A stretch of DNA of 64,000 nt from positions 1 to 64,000 of the forward strand of contig NZ_JBHUGH010000002.1 in the NCBI RefSeq assembly GCF_042681825.1, given 5' to 3'. Source of the stretch: Halodurantibacterium flavum (GTDB lineage: Bacteria > Pseudomonadota > Alphaproteobacteria > Rhodobacterales > Rhodobacteraceae). A program made the translations under genes and the position numbers. Of this stretch, positions 33,120-41,017 are shown piece after piece. Under the pieces are notes generated by a model. That model had not been told where the DNA came from. It made no database searches and saw only the letters and a program-made list of their open reading frames with translations. Numbering within the stretch: position 1 is the first letter of the stretch; the number at the start of each line of letters is the position of its first letter.

Positions 33120-34697
33120 ATGAAGAACGGATTGCGACGCCGGCTTTTGAATGCCGCCCTGCCGCTTGTACTCAGCCATATCCCGTTTGCCGCCCTTGCC
33201 AATGACAGCATCATCGTCGGTCTTTCGGGAGACCCGACCCTGATCAATTCCGGCATCACGACCGAGATCAATTCGAGCGTGGTGGGCGCGCAGGTCTACA
33301 GCACGATCGTGCGGCTCGACAGCGAGGGGGAGCCGATCCCCTCGCTGGCCCGGACGTGGGAAATCTCGGAAGACGGGCTGACCTATACCTTCCTCTTTTT
33401 CGAGGGGATAAAATGGCATGACGGCACGCCGTTCACCTCGGACGATGTCGCCTGGAGCCTTGAGAACCTGAACCGGCAGTTCAACGGGCCCGCCGGCGGG
33501 CTTCTGGCGGCGGTCGAGGCAATCGAAACCCCCGACCCCCATACGGCAGTGTTCCGGCTTTCGCGGCCCTATCCGCCGCTGTTGCGCGGGCTTGCCTATT
33601 TCAACAGCTCGATGATCCTGCCTCGGCACATCTTCGACGTGGACATCACGCCGCAGGAAAACCCCGCCAACCTTGCGCCCGTCGGAACAGGCCCGTTCGT
33701 GTTCCGGGAATACCGGCGGGGCAGCCACATCGCCTTGGAACGCAACCCGGACTATCACCTGGACGGGCCGATGGTGGACAGACTGGTCTACCAGATCATC
33801 CCCAATGATGCCGCGCGGGGTCTTGCGCTGGAAACCGGCGACATTGACTACATCCCCTATCACGTCATGCCGCTGGGCGAGGTCGAGCGTCTGCAGAACG
33901 CCCGCGACGTCACGGTGACCTTTCAGAAACGGTCCATCGCCGGGCAGTATCAGGCGTTTCTGAACACGCGCGAGGGGCCGCTTGCCAACAAGCAGGTGCG
34001 TCAGGCGCTTTACCATGCGATGGATCGCGAGGACCTTCTGGAAAAGGCCGGTTTCGGCCATGGCACAGTGTCCCGGGGCGGGGCGTTTTCGTCGGAACTG
34101 CCGGTCTTCTACACGGATGAGGTGCCTCAATACCCCTATGACGTCGATCTGGCCAACCGGATGCTGGATGATGCGGGCTTTCCGCGCGGCGCTGACGGCA
34201 AGCGGTTTTCGCTGCGCGTGACCTATTCGCTGTCGGAGGGGCCGATGACCAATGTCGCCCGGCTGCTTCGCGCGATGTTCTCGCAGGTCGGGGTCGAGGT
34301 CATAGACGAGGGGATGGAAACCTCGGCATGGCGTGAAAAGGTCTTCGTGAACTGGGACTTCGACGTCACCATGGGTTCCTACGCCTCTGGTCCCGATCCG
34401 GCGATCGGCGCCGCGGGCTTCTACACCTGTGACCGCATTCAGCGGATTTCCGGGTTCAACACCTCCGGCTACTGCAATCCGGCGCTGGACGAGATCCTGT
34501 CCGAGGCCGGAAGCGAACTGGACGAGAGCCGGCGCATCGCGCTCTACCACCTGGCGGCGACGATCCTTGCCGAGGACGTGCCGCATTGGTGGTTCTGGGA
34601 CCGTTATTACCCCATCGCCTTCCGGTCCGGCCTTGAGGGCATCACCGATGACATCACCGGCTATGGCACGATGGATCAGGTGACCTGGACGGAATGA
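33120..34697 (+). CDS. ABC transporter periplasmic substrate-binding protein, family 5 (second of two)
   Basis: 525-residue paralog of the preceding gene, with its own signal peptide (RRRLLNAALPLVLSHIPFAALA). SBP_bac_5 signature LARTWEISEDGLTYTFLFFEGIKWHDGTPFTSDDVAWSL. I prefer ATG 33120 because AGGGAGA sits at proper spacing; ATG 33114 in the same frame is too close to it. Ends with the same DITGYG-type tail as its twin. A strong hairpin follows before the permease genes. One permease pair with two receptors suggests a widened ligand range. Confidence 0.94.
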   Translation: MKNGLRRRLLNAALPLVLSHIPFAALANDSIIVGLSGDPTLINSGITTEINSSVVGAQVYSTIVRLDSEGEPIPSLARTWEISEDGLTYTFLFFEGIKWHDGTPFTSDDVAWSLENLNRQFNGPAGGLLAAVEAIETPDPHTAVFRLSRPYPPLLRGLAYFNSSMILPRHIFDVDITPQENPANLAPVGTGPFVFREYRRGSHIALERNPDYHLDGPMVDRLVYQIIPNDAARGLALETGDIDYIPYHVMPLGEVERLQNARDVTVTFQKRSIAGQYQAFLNTREGPLANKQVRQALYHAMDREDLLEKAGFGHGTVSRGGAFSSELPVFYTDEVPQYPYDVDLANRMLDDAGFPRGADGKRFSLRVTYSLSEGPMTNVARLLRAMFSQVGVEVIDEGMETSAWREKVFVNWDFDVTMGSYASGPDPAIGAAGFYTCDRIQRISGFNTSGYCNPALDEILSEAGSELDESRRIALYHLAATILAEDVPHWWFWDRYYPIAFRSGLEGITDDITGYGTMDQVTWTE

Positions 34698-34705
34698 CCG
34701 CCCGG

Positions 34706-34726
34706 CGGGCGCCGCACCGGCGCCCG
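34706..34726 (+). promoter_or_regulatory. Intercistronic hairpin between binding-protein and permease genes
   Basis: Perfect 8-bp stem GGGCGCCG / CGGCGCCC with a CAC loop, extendable by one C-G pair, 9 bases past the second binding-protein stop. No T run, so it more likely stabilises the upstream mRNA or causes partial termination than ending the operon. Confidence 0.55.
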
Positions 34727-34752
34727 TCACCCCCCGAGAGGAAGGTTTCGCT

Positions 34753-35724
34753 GTGGCGCTTCTGGCATATCTTTTGAAACGGCTGCTATACACGCTGCCC
34801 CTGCTGCTGGCGGTGATCGTCGTCATATTCCTGCTGATCAATGCGGCGCCGGGCGATCCCGTCGATTTCATGATCGGCGAGGCCGGCGCGGATCAGGCGG
34901 TCATCGACCGGCTGCGCGCGCAGCTTGGGCTGGACCAGCCGCTGCCCGTGCGGATGTGGGCCTATATCCAGCAGGTGCTGAGCGGCAACCTGGGCTATTC
35001 GTTTTCCTCGGGCGCGCCGGTGCTGACCCTGATCCTCGACCGGTTTCCGGCCACGCTGTTGCTGATGGGCACCCAGTATACGCTGGCCGCCATCGTGGGC
35101 ATCACGCTGGGCGTTCTGGCGGCGCGCAAGCCGCGGTCACGCACCGATACGGTCATCACCTTCATCTCGCTGGCGAGCTTTGCGATTCCGGTGTTCTGGC
35201 TTGGCCAGATGATGATCCTTGTCCTGGCCTATCAGTTCAACTGGTTCCCGATCCAGGGAATGGCAAACCTGCGGCGCGGCTACACCGGCATGGATTACGC
35301 GCTCGACGTCGCCTATCACATGGTGCTGCCAGCCGCGACACTGGCGCTTTCGAATATCGGGCTGATCACCCGGCTGACGCGCAGCAGCATGATTGGTGTG
35401 CTTGGGCAGGATTACGTCAAGGTCGCGCGGGCCAAGGGGCTGGGCGAAAGGGCGGTTCTGGTCCGACATGCGCTTCGCAACAGCCTGCTGCCGGTCATTA
35501 CGGTAATCGGCGACACGCTGCCCGGGCTGATCGCGGGGGCGGTGATCGTGGAGACCGTATTCGGCTGGCCGGGCCTTGGGCGGCTGACGCTCGACGCGAT
35601 CAACGCCCGCGATTACCCGCTGCTGATGGGAATGTTCCTTGCGATCAGCGTCTTCGTGATCGTCATCAACCTGATCGTCGATCTGCTTTACGCCGTTCTC
35701 GATCCCCGCATCCGCTATCAATAG
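34753..35724 (+). CDS. Oligopeptide ABC transporter permease (DppB type)
   Basis: 323-residue inner-membrane protein with about six hydrophobic segments. N-terminus LKRLLYTLPLLLAVIVVIFLL and the EAA loop (RAKGLGERAVLVRHALRNSLLPVIT) are diagnostic of DppB/OppB; the C-terminus DLLYAVLDPRIRY is also typical. GTG start with GAGAGGAAGG upstream. Partner permease follows 7 bases after the stop. Confidence 0.95.
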   Translation: MALLAYLLKRLLYTLPLLLAVIVVIFLLINAAPGDPVDFMIGEAGADQAVIDRLRAQLGLDQPLPVRMWAYIQQVLSGNLGYSFSSGAPVLTLILDRFPATLLLMGTQYTLAAIVGITLGVLAARKPRSRTDTVITFISLASFAIPVFWLGQMMILVLAYQFNWFPIQGMANLRRGYTGMDYALDVAYHMVLPAATLALSNIGLITRLTRSSMIGVLGQDYVKVARAKGLGERAVLVRHALRNSLLPVITVIGDTLPGLIAGAVIVETVFGWPGLGRLTLDAINARDYPLLMGMFLAISVFVIVINLIVDLLYAVLDPRIRYQ

Positions 35725-35731
35725 GGCCGCC

Positions 35732-36580
35732 ATGACCACGCTTACGCTTCCGCTTCGCAGACCGTCGCGCGCCTGGGGCCGGTTCCGCAGCAATACCAGC
35801 GCGATGATCGGGCTTTTCATCACGCTTGCCGTGGTGCTCCTGGCGATCTTTGCCCCGGTCCTGCCGCTTTACGATCCGATGCAGCTCGGAGCCTCGTTCC
35901 GGCCCCCGTCGGCCCAGCATCCGCTGGGAACGGATGCGCTTGGTTCGGACGTGTTGTCCAACGTCATCCTGGGCGCGCGGGTGTCGCTGATCGTGGGCCT
36001 TTGCGCGGTCATCACCTCGACCGTGATCGGTGTGTCGATCGGCGCCCTTGCGGGTTATTTCGGTGGCACGGTCGATACGCTTCTGATGCGGCTGGCCGAG
36101 ATGTTCCAGATCATGCCCCAGTTCTTTCTGGCCATCGTCATCGTGGCCCTGTTCGGGTCGAGCATCTGGAACGTGGTGCTGGTCATCGGCGTGCTGACCT
36201 GGCCGGTGACGGCGCGTCTGCTGCGTGCCGAATTCCTGACCCTGCGCAAGCGGGAGTATGTCGATGCGGCCCGCAATCTGGGCATGTCGCATTTCGACAT
36301 CGTGTTCCGGGAAATCATGCCCAACGCGCTTCCCCCGATCATCGTGAACTGCACCTTGCAGGTCTCAAGCGCGATCCTGCTGCAAACGAGCCTCGCCTTC
36401 CTCGGGCTGGGGGACCCGAACGCCATCAGCTGGGGGACGATGCTGAACACCGCGCAGGATTATTTCAGCCGCGCCTGGTGGATGGCGGCCTTTCCGGGGC
36501 TTGCGCTTTTCCTGACCACGTTGAGCCTGAACCTGGTCGGCGACGGCCTGAACGACGCGCTGAACCCCAAGGCCGGGTGA
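35732..36580 (+). CDS. Oligopeptide ABC transporter permease (DppC type)
   Basis: 282-residue membrane protein. N-terminal cytoplasmic stretch, then MIGLFITLAVVLLAIFAPVLP, the PSAQHPLGTDALGSDVLS motif that marks DppC/OppC, and the EAA loop AARNLGMSHFDIVFREIMPNALPPIIV. Ends with LVGDGLNDALNPKAG. Last gene of the GntR-controlled operon; a bidirectional terminator-like hairpin lies 36 bases downstream. Confidence 0.95.
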   Translation: MTTLTLPLRRPSRAWGRFRSNTSAMIGLFITLAVVLLAIFAPVLPLYDPMQLGASFRPPSAQHPLGTDALGSDVLSNVILGARVSLIVGLCAVITSTVIGVSIGALAGYFGGTVDTLLMRLAEMFQIMPQFFLAIVIVALFGSSIWNVVLVIGVLTWPVTARLLRAEFLTLRKREYVDAARNLGMSHFDIVFREIMPNALPPIIVNCTLQVSSAILLQTSLAFLGLGDPNAISWGTMLNTAQDYFSRAWWMAAFPGLALFLTTLSLNLVGDGLNDALNPKAG

Positions 36581-36616
36581 AGCAATTCCGGAGAGACGAC
36601 GTGGCCCCCGTCCGTG

Positions 36617-36645
36617 GCTGATCCAGGCGACAGTGCTGGATCAGC
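36617..36645. terminator. Bidirectional hairpin between convergent operons
   Basis: Perfect 9-bp stem GCTGATCCA / TGGATCAGC with an 11-base loop, midway between the dppC-like stop (36580) and the convergent phosphoribosyltransferase stop (36667). No clear T tract on either side, but its position suits a shared terminator. Confidence 0.55.
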
Positions 36646-36666
36646 GCAGGCGGTACGAGAACCCGC

Positions 36667-37296
36667 TTACAGACTTTCAGGGATCGGAACCCATAGCTCA
36701 CCCGGGCTGCTGCGTGTGAATTGCGGGATATGGGCCAGTGACCGGACCAGTCCGGCATCCGACCCCAGCCGTTCGCGCCAGTCGTGGGCCTCGCTCAGGA
36801 TGGTGCCGATACCGACCACCGTCGCACCGGCCTGCCGCACCAGCGCCAGCGCCCCGGCCAGACTGCCGCCCGAGGCGACGACATCATCGACCACCACAAC
36901 CCGCTTGCCGGCGAGAAGAGGCAGCGCCGCGCGGTCCAGCATCAGCCGCTGTTCGCCCTTGGACGTGATTGCGGTGATCTTCTGCTCCAGCGCGTCGCCC
37001 AGATGGATCTTCGGGGATTTCTGCAGGACGACATAACGGTCCAGCCCCAGCGCCCGGGTCACTTCGATGGCAACCGGAATGCCCAGCGTCGCCGGGCCGA
37101 CGATCACTTCGGGTTGTAGCGGCGCGATCTTTTCCGCCAGCTTTTCGCCGACATGGGCACCGAACCGGACGCCCAGATCAATCACCATCATCAGCGAGAT
37201 GGCGAAATCGGGTTTGATCGGCAGAATCGGCAGAGGCAGCAGGAAGCCTTCGACATCGACGGTCCAGATCTGGGGTTCAGGTGTCTGTGCGGCCAT
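36667..37296 (-). CDS. Phosphoribosyltransferase-family protein (paralog 1)
   Basis: 209-residue type I PRTase fold. The PRPP-binding loop is VVVVDDVVASGGS, and the flexible-loop/core region is VIVGPATLGIPVAIEVTRALGLDRYVVLQKSPKI. It looks most like adenine/xanthine phosphoribosyltransferases, which salvage nucleobases to nucleotides. It overlaps the EcfT gene by 20 bases and is the last gene of the ECF operon. Its paralog at 40261 shares GPATLGIPVA/GSATLGIPVA, RALGLD and HIPQF. Fused or split functions (sensor versus enzyme) are possible. Base specificity unknown. Confidence 0.85.
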   Translation of the reverse strand: MAAQTPEPQIWTVDVEGFLLPLPILPIKPDFAISLMMVIDLGVRFGAHVGEKLAEKIAPLQPEVIVGPATLGIPVAIEVTRALGLDRYVVLQKSPKIHLGDALEQKITAITSKGEQRLMLDRAALPLLAGKRVVVVDDVVASGGSLAGALALVRQAGATVVGIGTILSEAHDWRERLGSDAGLVRSLAHIPQFTRSSPGELWVPIPESL

Positions 37297-37978
37297 GCTC
37301 GGCGGCTCCTGTGACGGGGGGAAAGATCAGCGCCGGTTCGACCATCAGGCCGACCTGCCGCCAGGTGGTCCGCTTGCGGCTAAGGTCGAAGCCATAGATC
37401 GCCAGCGAAAAGGAAATGGCATGCGCCATGCGCACCGCCTGCACCAGCAGCGGCACGCCGCGGGCCAGCGCGAAGCGCAGCCGGGTGACGAAGCCGACAT
37501 CGTCGATCTCCATGCCGCGGGCCCGCTGGGCATCGCCGATCCGCTCGAATTCATCGCGCAGCATGGGGATGATGCCGAAGGTCAGCGACAGGACCAGCGT
37601 GACGACCGGCGGCAGGCGGGCGGCGGAGCAGGCGGCTAGGATCGACCCGGGGGTCGAGGTTTCCATCACGAAATAGAAGGCCGCCGTCGTGGTCACCAGC
37701 CGTGCGGCCGAGGCGAGCGACATGGGGAGGGCCACGTCGGGCGGCACGCCCTGGAACCACAGGTTCACCATCCAGCTGACCATCACCATGCCGGTGAGCA
37801 GGCCCGCGCCTTTCAGATAGCCCCGCAGCCCGGGCACCCGCAGCAGCCCGAGAGCGGCCAGCGCGCCGAGCGCCAGCGGCAGGCCATAGGCCCAGCCAGG
37901 CACCAGCCAGGCGGCACTCATCACGGCAAAGGCGCCGGCGAGCTTGACGAAGAAATTCACCTCATGCAGCCGGGTCAT
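37277..37978 (-). CDS. ECF transporter T component (EcfT/CbiQ family)
   Basis: 233-residue membrane protein: LAGAFAVMSAAWLVPGWAYGLPLALGAL and further hydrophobic stretches, then the cytoplasmic coupling helices with the characteristic A-R-G motifs DAQRARGMEIDD and SFSLAIYGFDLSRKRT. EcfT couples the two ATPases to the substrate-binding S component. Starts in ATGA overlap with the ATPase gene. Family call is firm. Confidence 0.88.
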   Translation of the reverse strand: MTRLHEVNFFVKLAGAFAVMSAAWLVPGWAYGLPLALGALAALGLLRVPGLRGYLKGAGLLTGMVMVSWMVNLWFQGVPPDVALPMSLASAARLVTTTAAFYFVMETSTPGSILAACSAARLPPVVTLVLSLTFGIIPMLRDEFERIGDAQRARGMEIDDVGFVTRLRFALARGVPLLVQAVRMAHAISFSLAIYGFDLSRKRTTWRQVGLMVEPALIFPPVTGAAEHGRTDT

Positions 37979-39516
37979 GCGGCCCCCGTTCTTGCGCTGG
38001 TCTGCGGGTCAGTTTGCAGCCCGAGGGGCAGCGGCCAGCCGAGCTCGCGGAACGCGGCCGAGCGCCAGCCGGCTTCGACCGGGCCGTCATAGGTCAGGCC
38101 GCCGCCGCCGACGATGACCAGCCGCGTCGCGATATCCTCGGCCAGTTCCAGATCATGGGTGATGACCATGACCGCCCGGCCAGACTGGCGCATCGTGGTC
38201 AGAAACTGCTCCAGCAGCGCCCGGCCGCGCAGGTCGCGGGCCAGCAGCGGCTCATCGATGATGGCGACCGGGGCGCCCGCCGCCTCGGCGCAGGCAAGGC
38301 CCAGCTGACCCTGCTGGCGGGCGGAGAGGGCGAAGGGATTCACCTCGTCCATGCCGGCAAGATCGTAGCGCGCAAGGCAGGCGGCAGCCTCGGCGTGCAA
38401 CGCAGGATCGGTGACGCCGGTGCGGGCGGTCATGGCGAACAGTACCTCGTCCTTCAGGGTCATGTTGAACAGGATCTGCCGCATGTTTTGCGGCACATAG
38501 GCGACCCGGCGCGCCCGGCGCGCGATGGTCCAGCCCTCGGCGCGTTCGCCGCCCAGGCTGATCCGGCCCCGGGCGACCGGCAACAGGCCAAGGAGCGCCT
38601 TGAACAGCGTGGTCTTTCCGGCGCCGTTGCGGCCCAGAACCGCCACCGTCTCGCCGGCGGAGAGGGTCAGGGAAACGTCGCGCAGGATCGGCGTTCCATC
38701 CGGGCGGGCGAGCCGTGTTTCCAGCCCCTCCACCGCCAGCAATGTCTCGCCCGGCGTGACTGCGGGGCGCGGGCGGCGTTCAGGGCGGGGCGGCAGCAGA
38801 CCGGCCTCGATCCAAGGCGCAAGCCGGGCCATCAGCGCTTCTGCCGGATGCGCGGCGCCCAGCCGTCCGCCCGCCAGAAGGGCGATCCGGTCAACCGCGC
38901 CGGCCAGGGCCGCGGCATCCTGATCGGCGATCAGCGCGGCGGTTTCCGGGCCCGACCCGCCCGACAGCAGGTCGCGCAGCCGGGCGCGGGCCTCGGGATC
39001 CAGCCCGGTCGTGGGTTCGTCCAGCACCAGAACCCGGGGTTCCGCCACCAGCGCGGCGGCGATGGCCACCATCCGGCGCTCGCCGCCCGACAGGGTCAGC
39101 ACCCGGCGGCCGGCCAGCCGGGTCAGGCGCAGCCGCACCATCACCGCCGCAACCCGCGCCCGGATAACGGCGCGGGGCAGGGCGCGGTTCTCCAGCGGGA
39201 AGGCGACGATATCCTCGACCCCAAGATCCCAGAGCTGATCCTCGACATTCTGCGAGACATATCCAATGGCGCTGAACAGCGAATCCTTGCCGAGTTCGGA
39301 CAGTGGGCGGCCGTCCAGCGTCACTGTGCCGCCATAGCCCGGATTGGGCATCAGCCGCGGAATGATCCCGACGGCGGCGGCCAGCAGCGTGGTCTTGCCG
39401 CTGCCGGTGGCGCCGCAAATCAGAAACCTCCCGCCCGGTTCCAGGTCGAACCCGGCATCCGATACCACGGGCGGCGCATCGGCAAAGCGCAGGGTCAGGC
39501 GGGAGGCAGTCAGCAT
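37975..39516 (-). CDS. ECF transporter ATPase, two fused ABC domains (EcfA-EcfA')
   Basis: 513 residues holding two complete ABC ATPase domains. First half: Walker A GATGSGKTT, signature LSGGERRM, Walker B VLVLDEPTTGLDP. Second half: Walker A GRNGAGKTT, a signature replaced by LSARQQGQLGLA, Walker B VAIIDEPLLARD. The degenerate second signature suggests one ATP site is weakened, as in many heterodimeric ABC motors. I prefer ATG 39516 over the TTG just upstream. Follows the S-component gene by about 25 bases. Confidence 0.9.
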   Translation of the reverse strand: MLTASRLTLRFADAPPVVSDAGFDLEPGGRFLICGATGSGKTTLLAAAVGIIPRLMPNPGYGGTVTLDGRPLSELGKDSLFSAIGYVSQNVEDQLWDLGVEDIVAFPLENRALPRAVIRARVAAVMVRLRLTRLAGRRVLTLSGGERRMVAIAAALVAEPRVLVLDEPTTGLDPEARARLRDLLSGGSGPETAALIADQDAAALAGAVDRIALLAGGRLGAAHPAEALMARLAPWIEAGLLPPRPERRPRPAVTPGETLLAVEGLETRLARPDGTPILRDVSLTLSAGETVAVLGRNGAGKTTLFKALLGLLPVARGRISLGGERAEGWTIARRARRVAYVPQNMRQILFNMTLKDEVLFAMTARTGVTDPALHAEAAACLARYDLAGMDEVNPFALSARQQGQLGLACAEAAGAPVAIIDEPLLARDLRGRALLEQFLTTMRQSGRAVMVITHDLELAEDIATRLVIVGGGGLTYDGPVEAGWRSAAFRELGWPLPLGLQTDPQTSARTGAA

Positions 39517-39540
39517 CAATTCGGCTTTCGTGCTAAACGC

Positions 39541-40113
39541 TCAGAAGCGCTTGAATCCGGCCGGGTGAGCGGCGCTCAGGATCTTCATCCCCGGGATGAC
39601 CAGCAGCGGCGTTCCGATCAGCATCGGCACGATATCCGACAGGCCGAGGTAGAACACCGCCCACCAGAAGGGGAAGATCCCCAGCCAGGCCAGGCTGGCC
39701 GAGACGGCCAGGACCATGACCAGACCGACGACCAGACAGACCACGGCGACCTTGATCAGCGCGGCGGTGTCGAATTTGGTCTTCTTCGGGTCGAACAGAT
39801 AGCCCGGTACTGCGCCGGTAAGGCCGACCATGATGCCGTCGATGATCAGCGAATGCGCCGGAATGAAAGTGCCGGCCAGCAGCGACCAGACGATGGTGCC
39901 CAGATAGCCGGTGATGAAGCCGCTTTTCCAGCCCAGCAGGATGCCGATCAGCGGCGGCAGGAAGGCGAAGATTCGCCACTGGATCACGCCCGGCACCAGC
40001 TGGATCGGATTGGCATAGGCCCAGAGCACGCCGGTGGCGGCCGCGGCGACAATGGACAGCACGAGGGGGAAGAGGGTGTTTCCCTCGGCCGCGGAGGTGG
40101 TGGTGGTTTGCAT
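39541..40113 (-). CDS. ECF transporter S component (substrate-binding membrane subunit)
   Basis: 190-residue protein with about six membrane segments (TLFPLVLSIVAAAATGVLWAY, WRIFAFLPPLIGILLGW, FITGYLGTIVWSLLAG, SLIIDGIMVGLTGAVPGYLF, ALIKVAVVCLVVGLVMVLAV, IFPFWWAVFYLGLSDIVPMLIGTPLLVI). The ~190-residue size and the location next to EcfA and EcfT make it the S component. None of the known vitamin-type motifs (for example BioY, ThiT, RibU) stands out to me. Start ATG 40113 with AGGGACA upstream. Substrate not identified; the flanking PRTases hint at a nucleobase. Confidence 0.85.
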   Translation of the reverse strand: MQTTTTSAAEGNTLFPLVLSIVAAAATGVLWAYANPIQLVPGVIQWRIFAFLPPLIGILLGWKSGFITGYLGTIVWSLLAGTFIPAHSLIIDGIMVGLTGAVPGYLFDPKKTKFDTAALIKVAVVCLVVGLVMVLAVSASLAWLGIFPFWWAVFYLGLSDIVPMLIGTPLLVIPGMKILSAAHPAGFKRF

Positions 40114-40230
40114 GGTTATGTCCCTGTTGTGTGAGTGGTTTTTTTCAGTTCCTGCTGCGGCGGGCCGGATTTTGGTCTTCCGGCTTTCGCTCCCTCGGCG
40201 CCGCCTCCCCCGGCGCTTCGGGCAGCAGGA

Positions 40231-40247
40231 CCGGCCGCCGCGGCCGG
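40231..40247 (-). promoter_or_regulatory. Hairpin in the PRTase/S-component spacer
   Basis: CCGGCC (40231-40236) pairs with GGCCGG (40242-40247). Further along, TCCTGCTGC (40150-40158) pairs perfectly with GCAGCAGGA (40222-40230) across 63 bases. The 147-base spacer before the S-component gene is therefore strongly structured on the transcript, as for an attenuator or RNA switch, though no known class is recognised. Confidence 0.4.
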
Positions 40248-40260
40248 CCCGCAATCGGTT

Positions 40261-40893
40261 TCAGCCGGCCTCCTCCAGCGCGGTGTCGGGGAGGGGCACC
40301 GCGCCCGCCGCGGTGACGCGGAACTGCGGGATATGGCCCAGCCGGTGCAGCAGCGCGCCGTCGCGTCCCAGGGCCGCGCGCCAGAGCCCGCCTTCGGTCA
40401 GGATGGAGCCGATACCCCGGATATCGCCCCCGGCCCGGCGTACCAGCCGCATGGCCGCCGCCATGCTGGAGCCGGTGGCGATCACGTCATCGACCACCAC
40501 CACGCGCCGGCCCTGCAACCGTTCGATGGCCTGCCGGTCCAGCAGCAGCCGCTGCCGCCCGCGCGAGGTGAGCGACTGAACCTCCTCCACCAGCGCGTCC
40601 GAAAGGTGGAATTTCGGCGATTTCTGAAGGATCACATATTGATCCAGCCCCAGCGCGCGGCTGACCTCCATCGCGACCGGAATGCCCAGCGTGGCGCTGC
40701 CGACCACGATCTCGGGCGCCAGCGGGCGGAAGGCCTCGGCCAGCGCGCGACCTGTGCGTTCGACAAAATGCAGGCCACGGTCGATGACCATCAGCAGCGC
40801 GATGGCGCGATCCTCGCCGGCTTCGAAGACCGGAAGCGCGATCCGTTCTCCGGCAACATCGACGGACCAGGTGTAGGGGGCAATCGGCTGCAT
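40261..40893 (-). CDS. Phosphoribosyltransferase-family protein (paralog 2)
   Basis: 210-residue PRTase with PRPP loop VVVVDDVIATGSS and EIVVGSATLGIPVAMEVSRALGLDQYVILQKSPKFHLSDAL. Closely related to the 36667 paralog over its whole length. Start at ATG 40893 (MQPIAPYTWSVDV aligns with the paralog start); the frame stays open to 40956 without a ribosome site. First gene of the minus-strand ECF operon, divergent from a LysR gene. Likely nucleobase phosphoribosylation, which would trap the transported base. Confidence 0.85.
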   Translation of the reverse strand: MQPIAPYTWSVDVAGERIALPVFEAGEDRAIALLMVIDRGLHFVERTGRALAEAFRPLAPEIVVGSATLGIPVAMEVSRALGLDQYVILQKSPKFHLSDALVEEVQSLTSRGRQRLLLDRQAIERLQGRRVVVVDDVIATGSSMAAAMRLVRRAGGDIRGIGSILTEGGLWRAALGRDGALLHRLGHIPQFRVTAAGAVPLPDTALEEAG

Positions 40894-40977
40894 GTGCGGT
40901 CTTTCAAGGGCTGCGATTCCGCACCCGATAGAAAACGCCTTGCCTCGCCGGCGCAAACACCGAAAATCGGACGAGGT

Positions 40978-40994
40978 GTTGAGAAAAATTCAAC
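40978..40994. promoter_or_regulatory. LysR-type binding site (T-N11-A)
   Basis: GTTGA-GAAAAAT-TCAAC, a perfect 5-bp inverted repeat containing a T-N11-A core, lies 24 bases before the LysR start and 85 bases from the divergent PRTase/ECF operon start. It fits the autoregulatory site of the adjacent LysR protein. Confidence 0.55.
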
Positions 40995-41017
40995 GCTCTC
41001 AGGAAAGGAGCCCTGCG

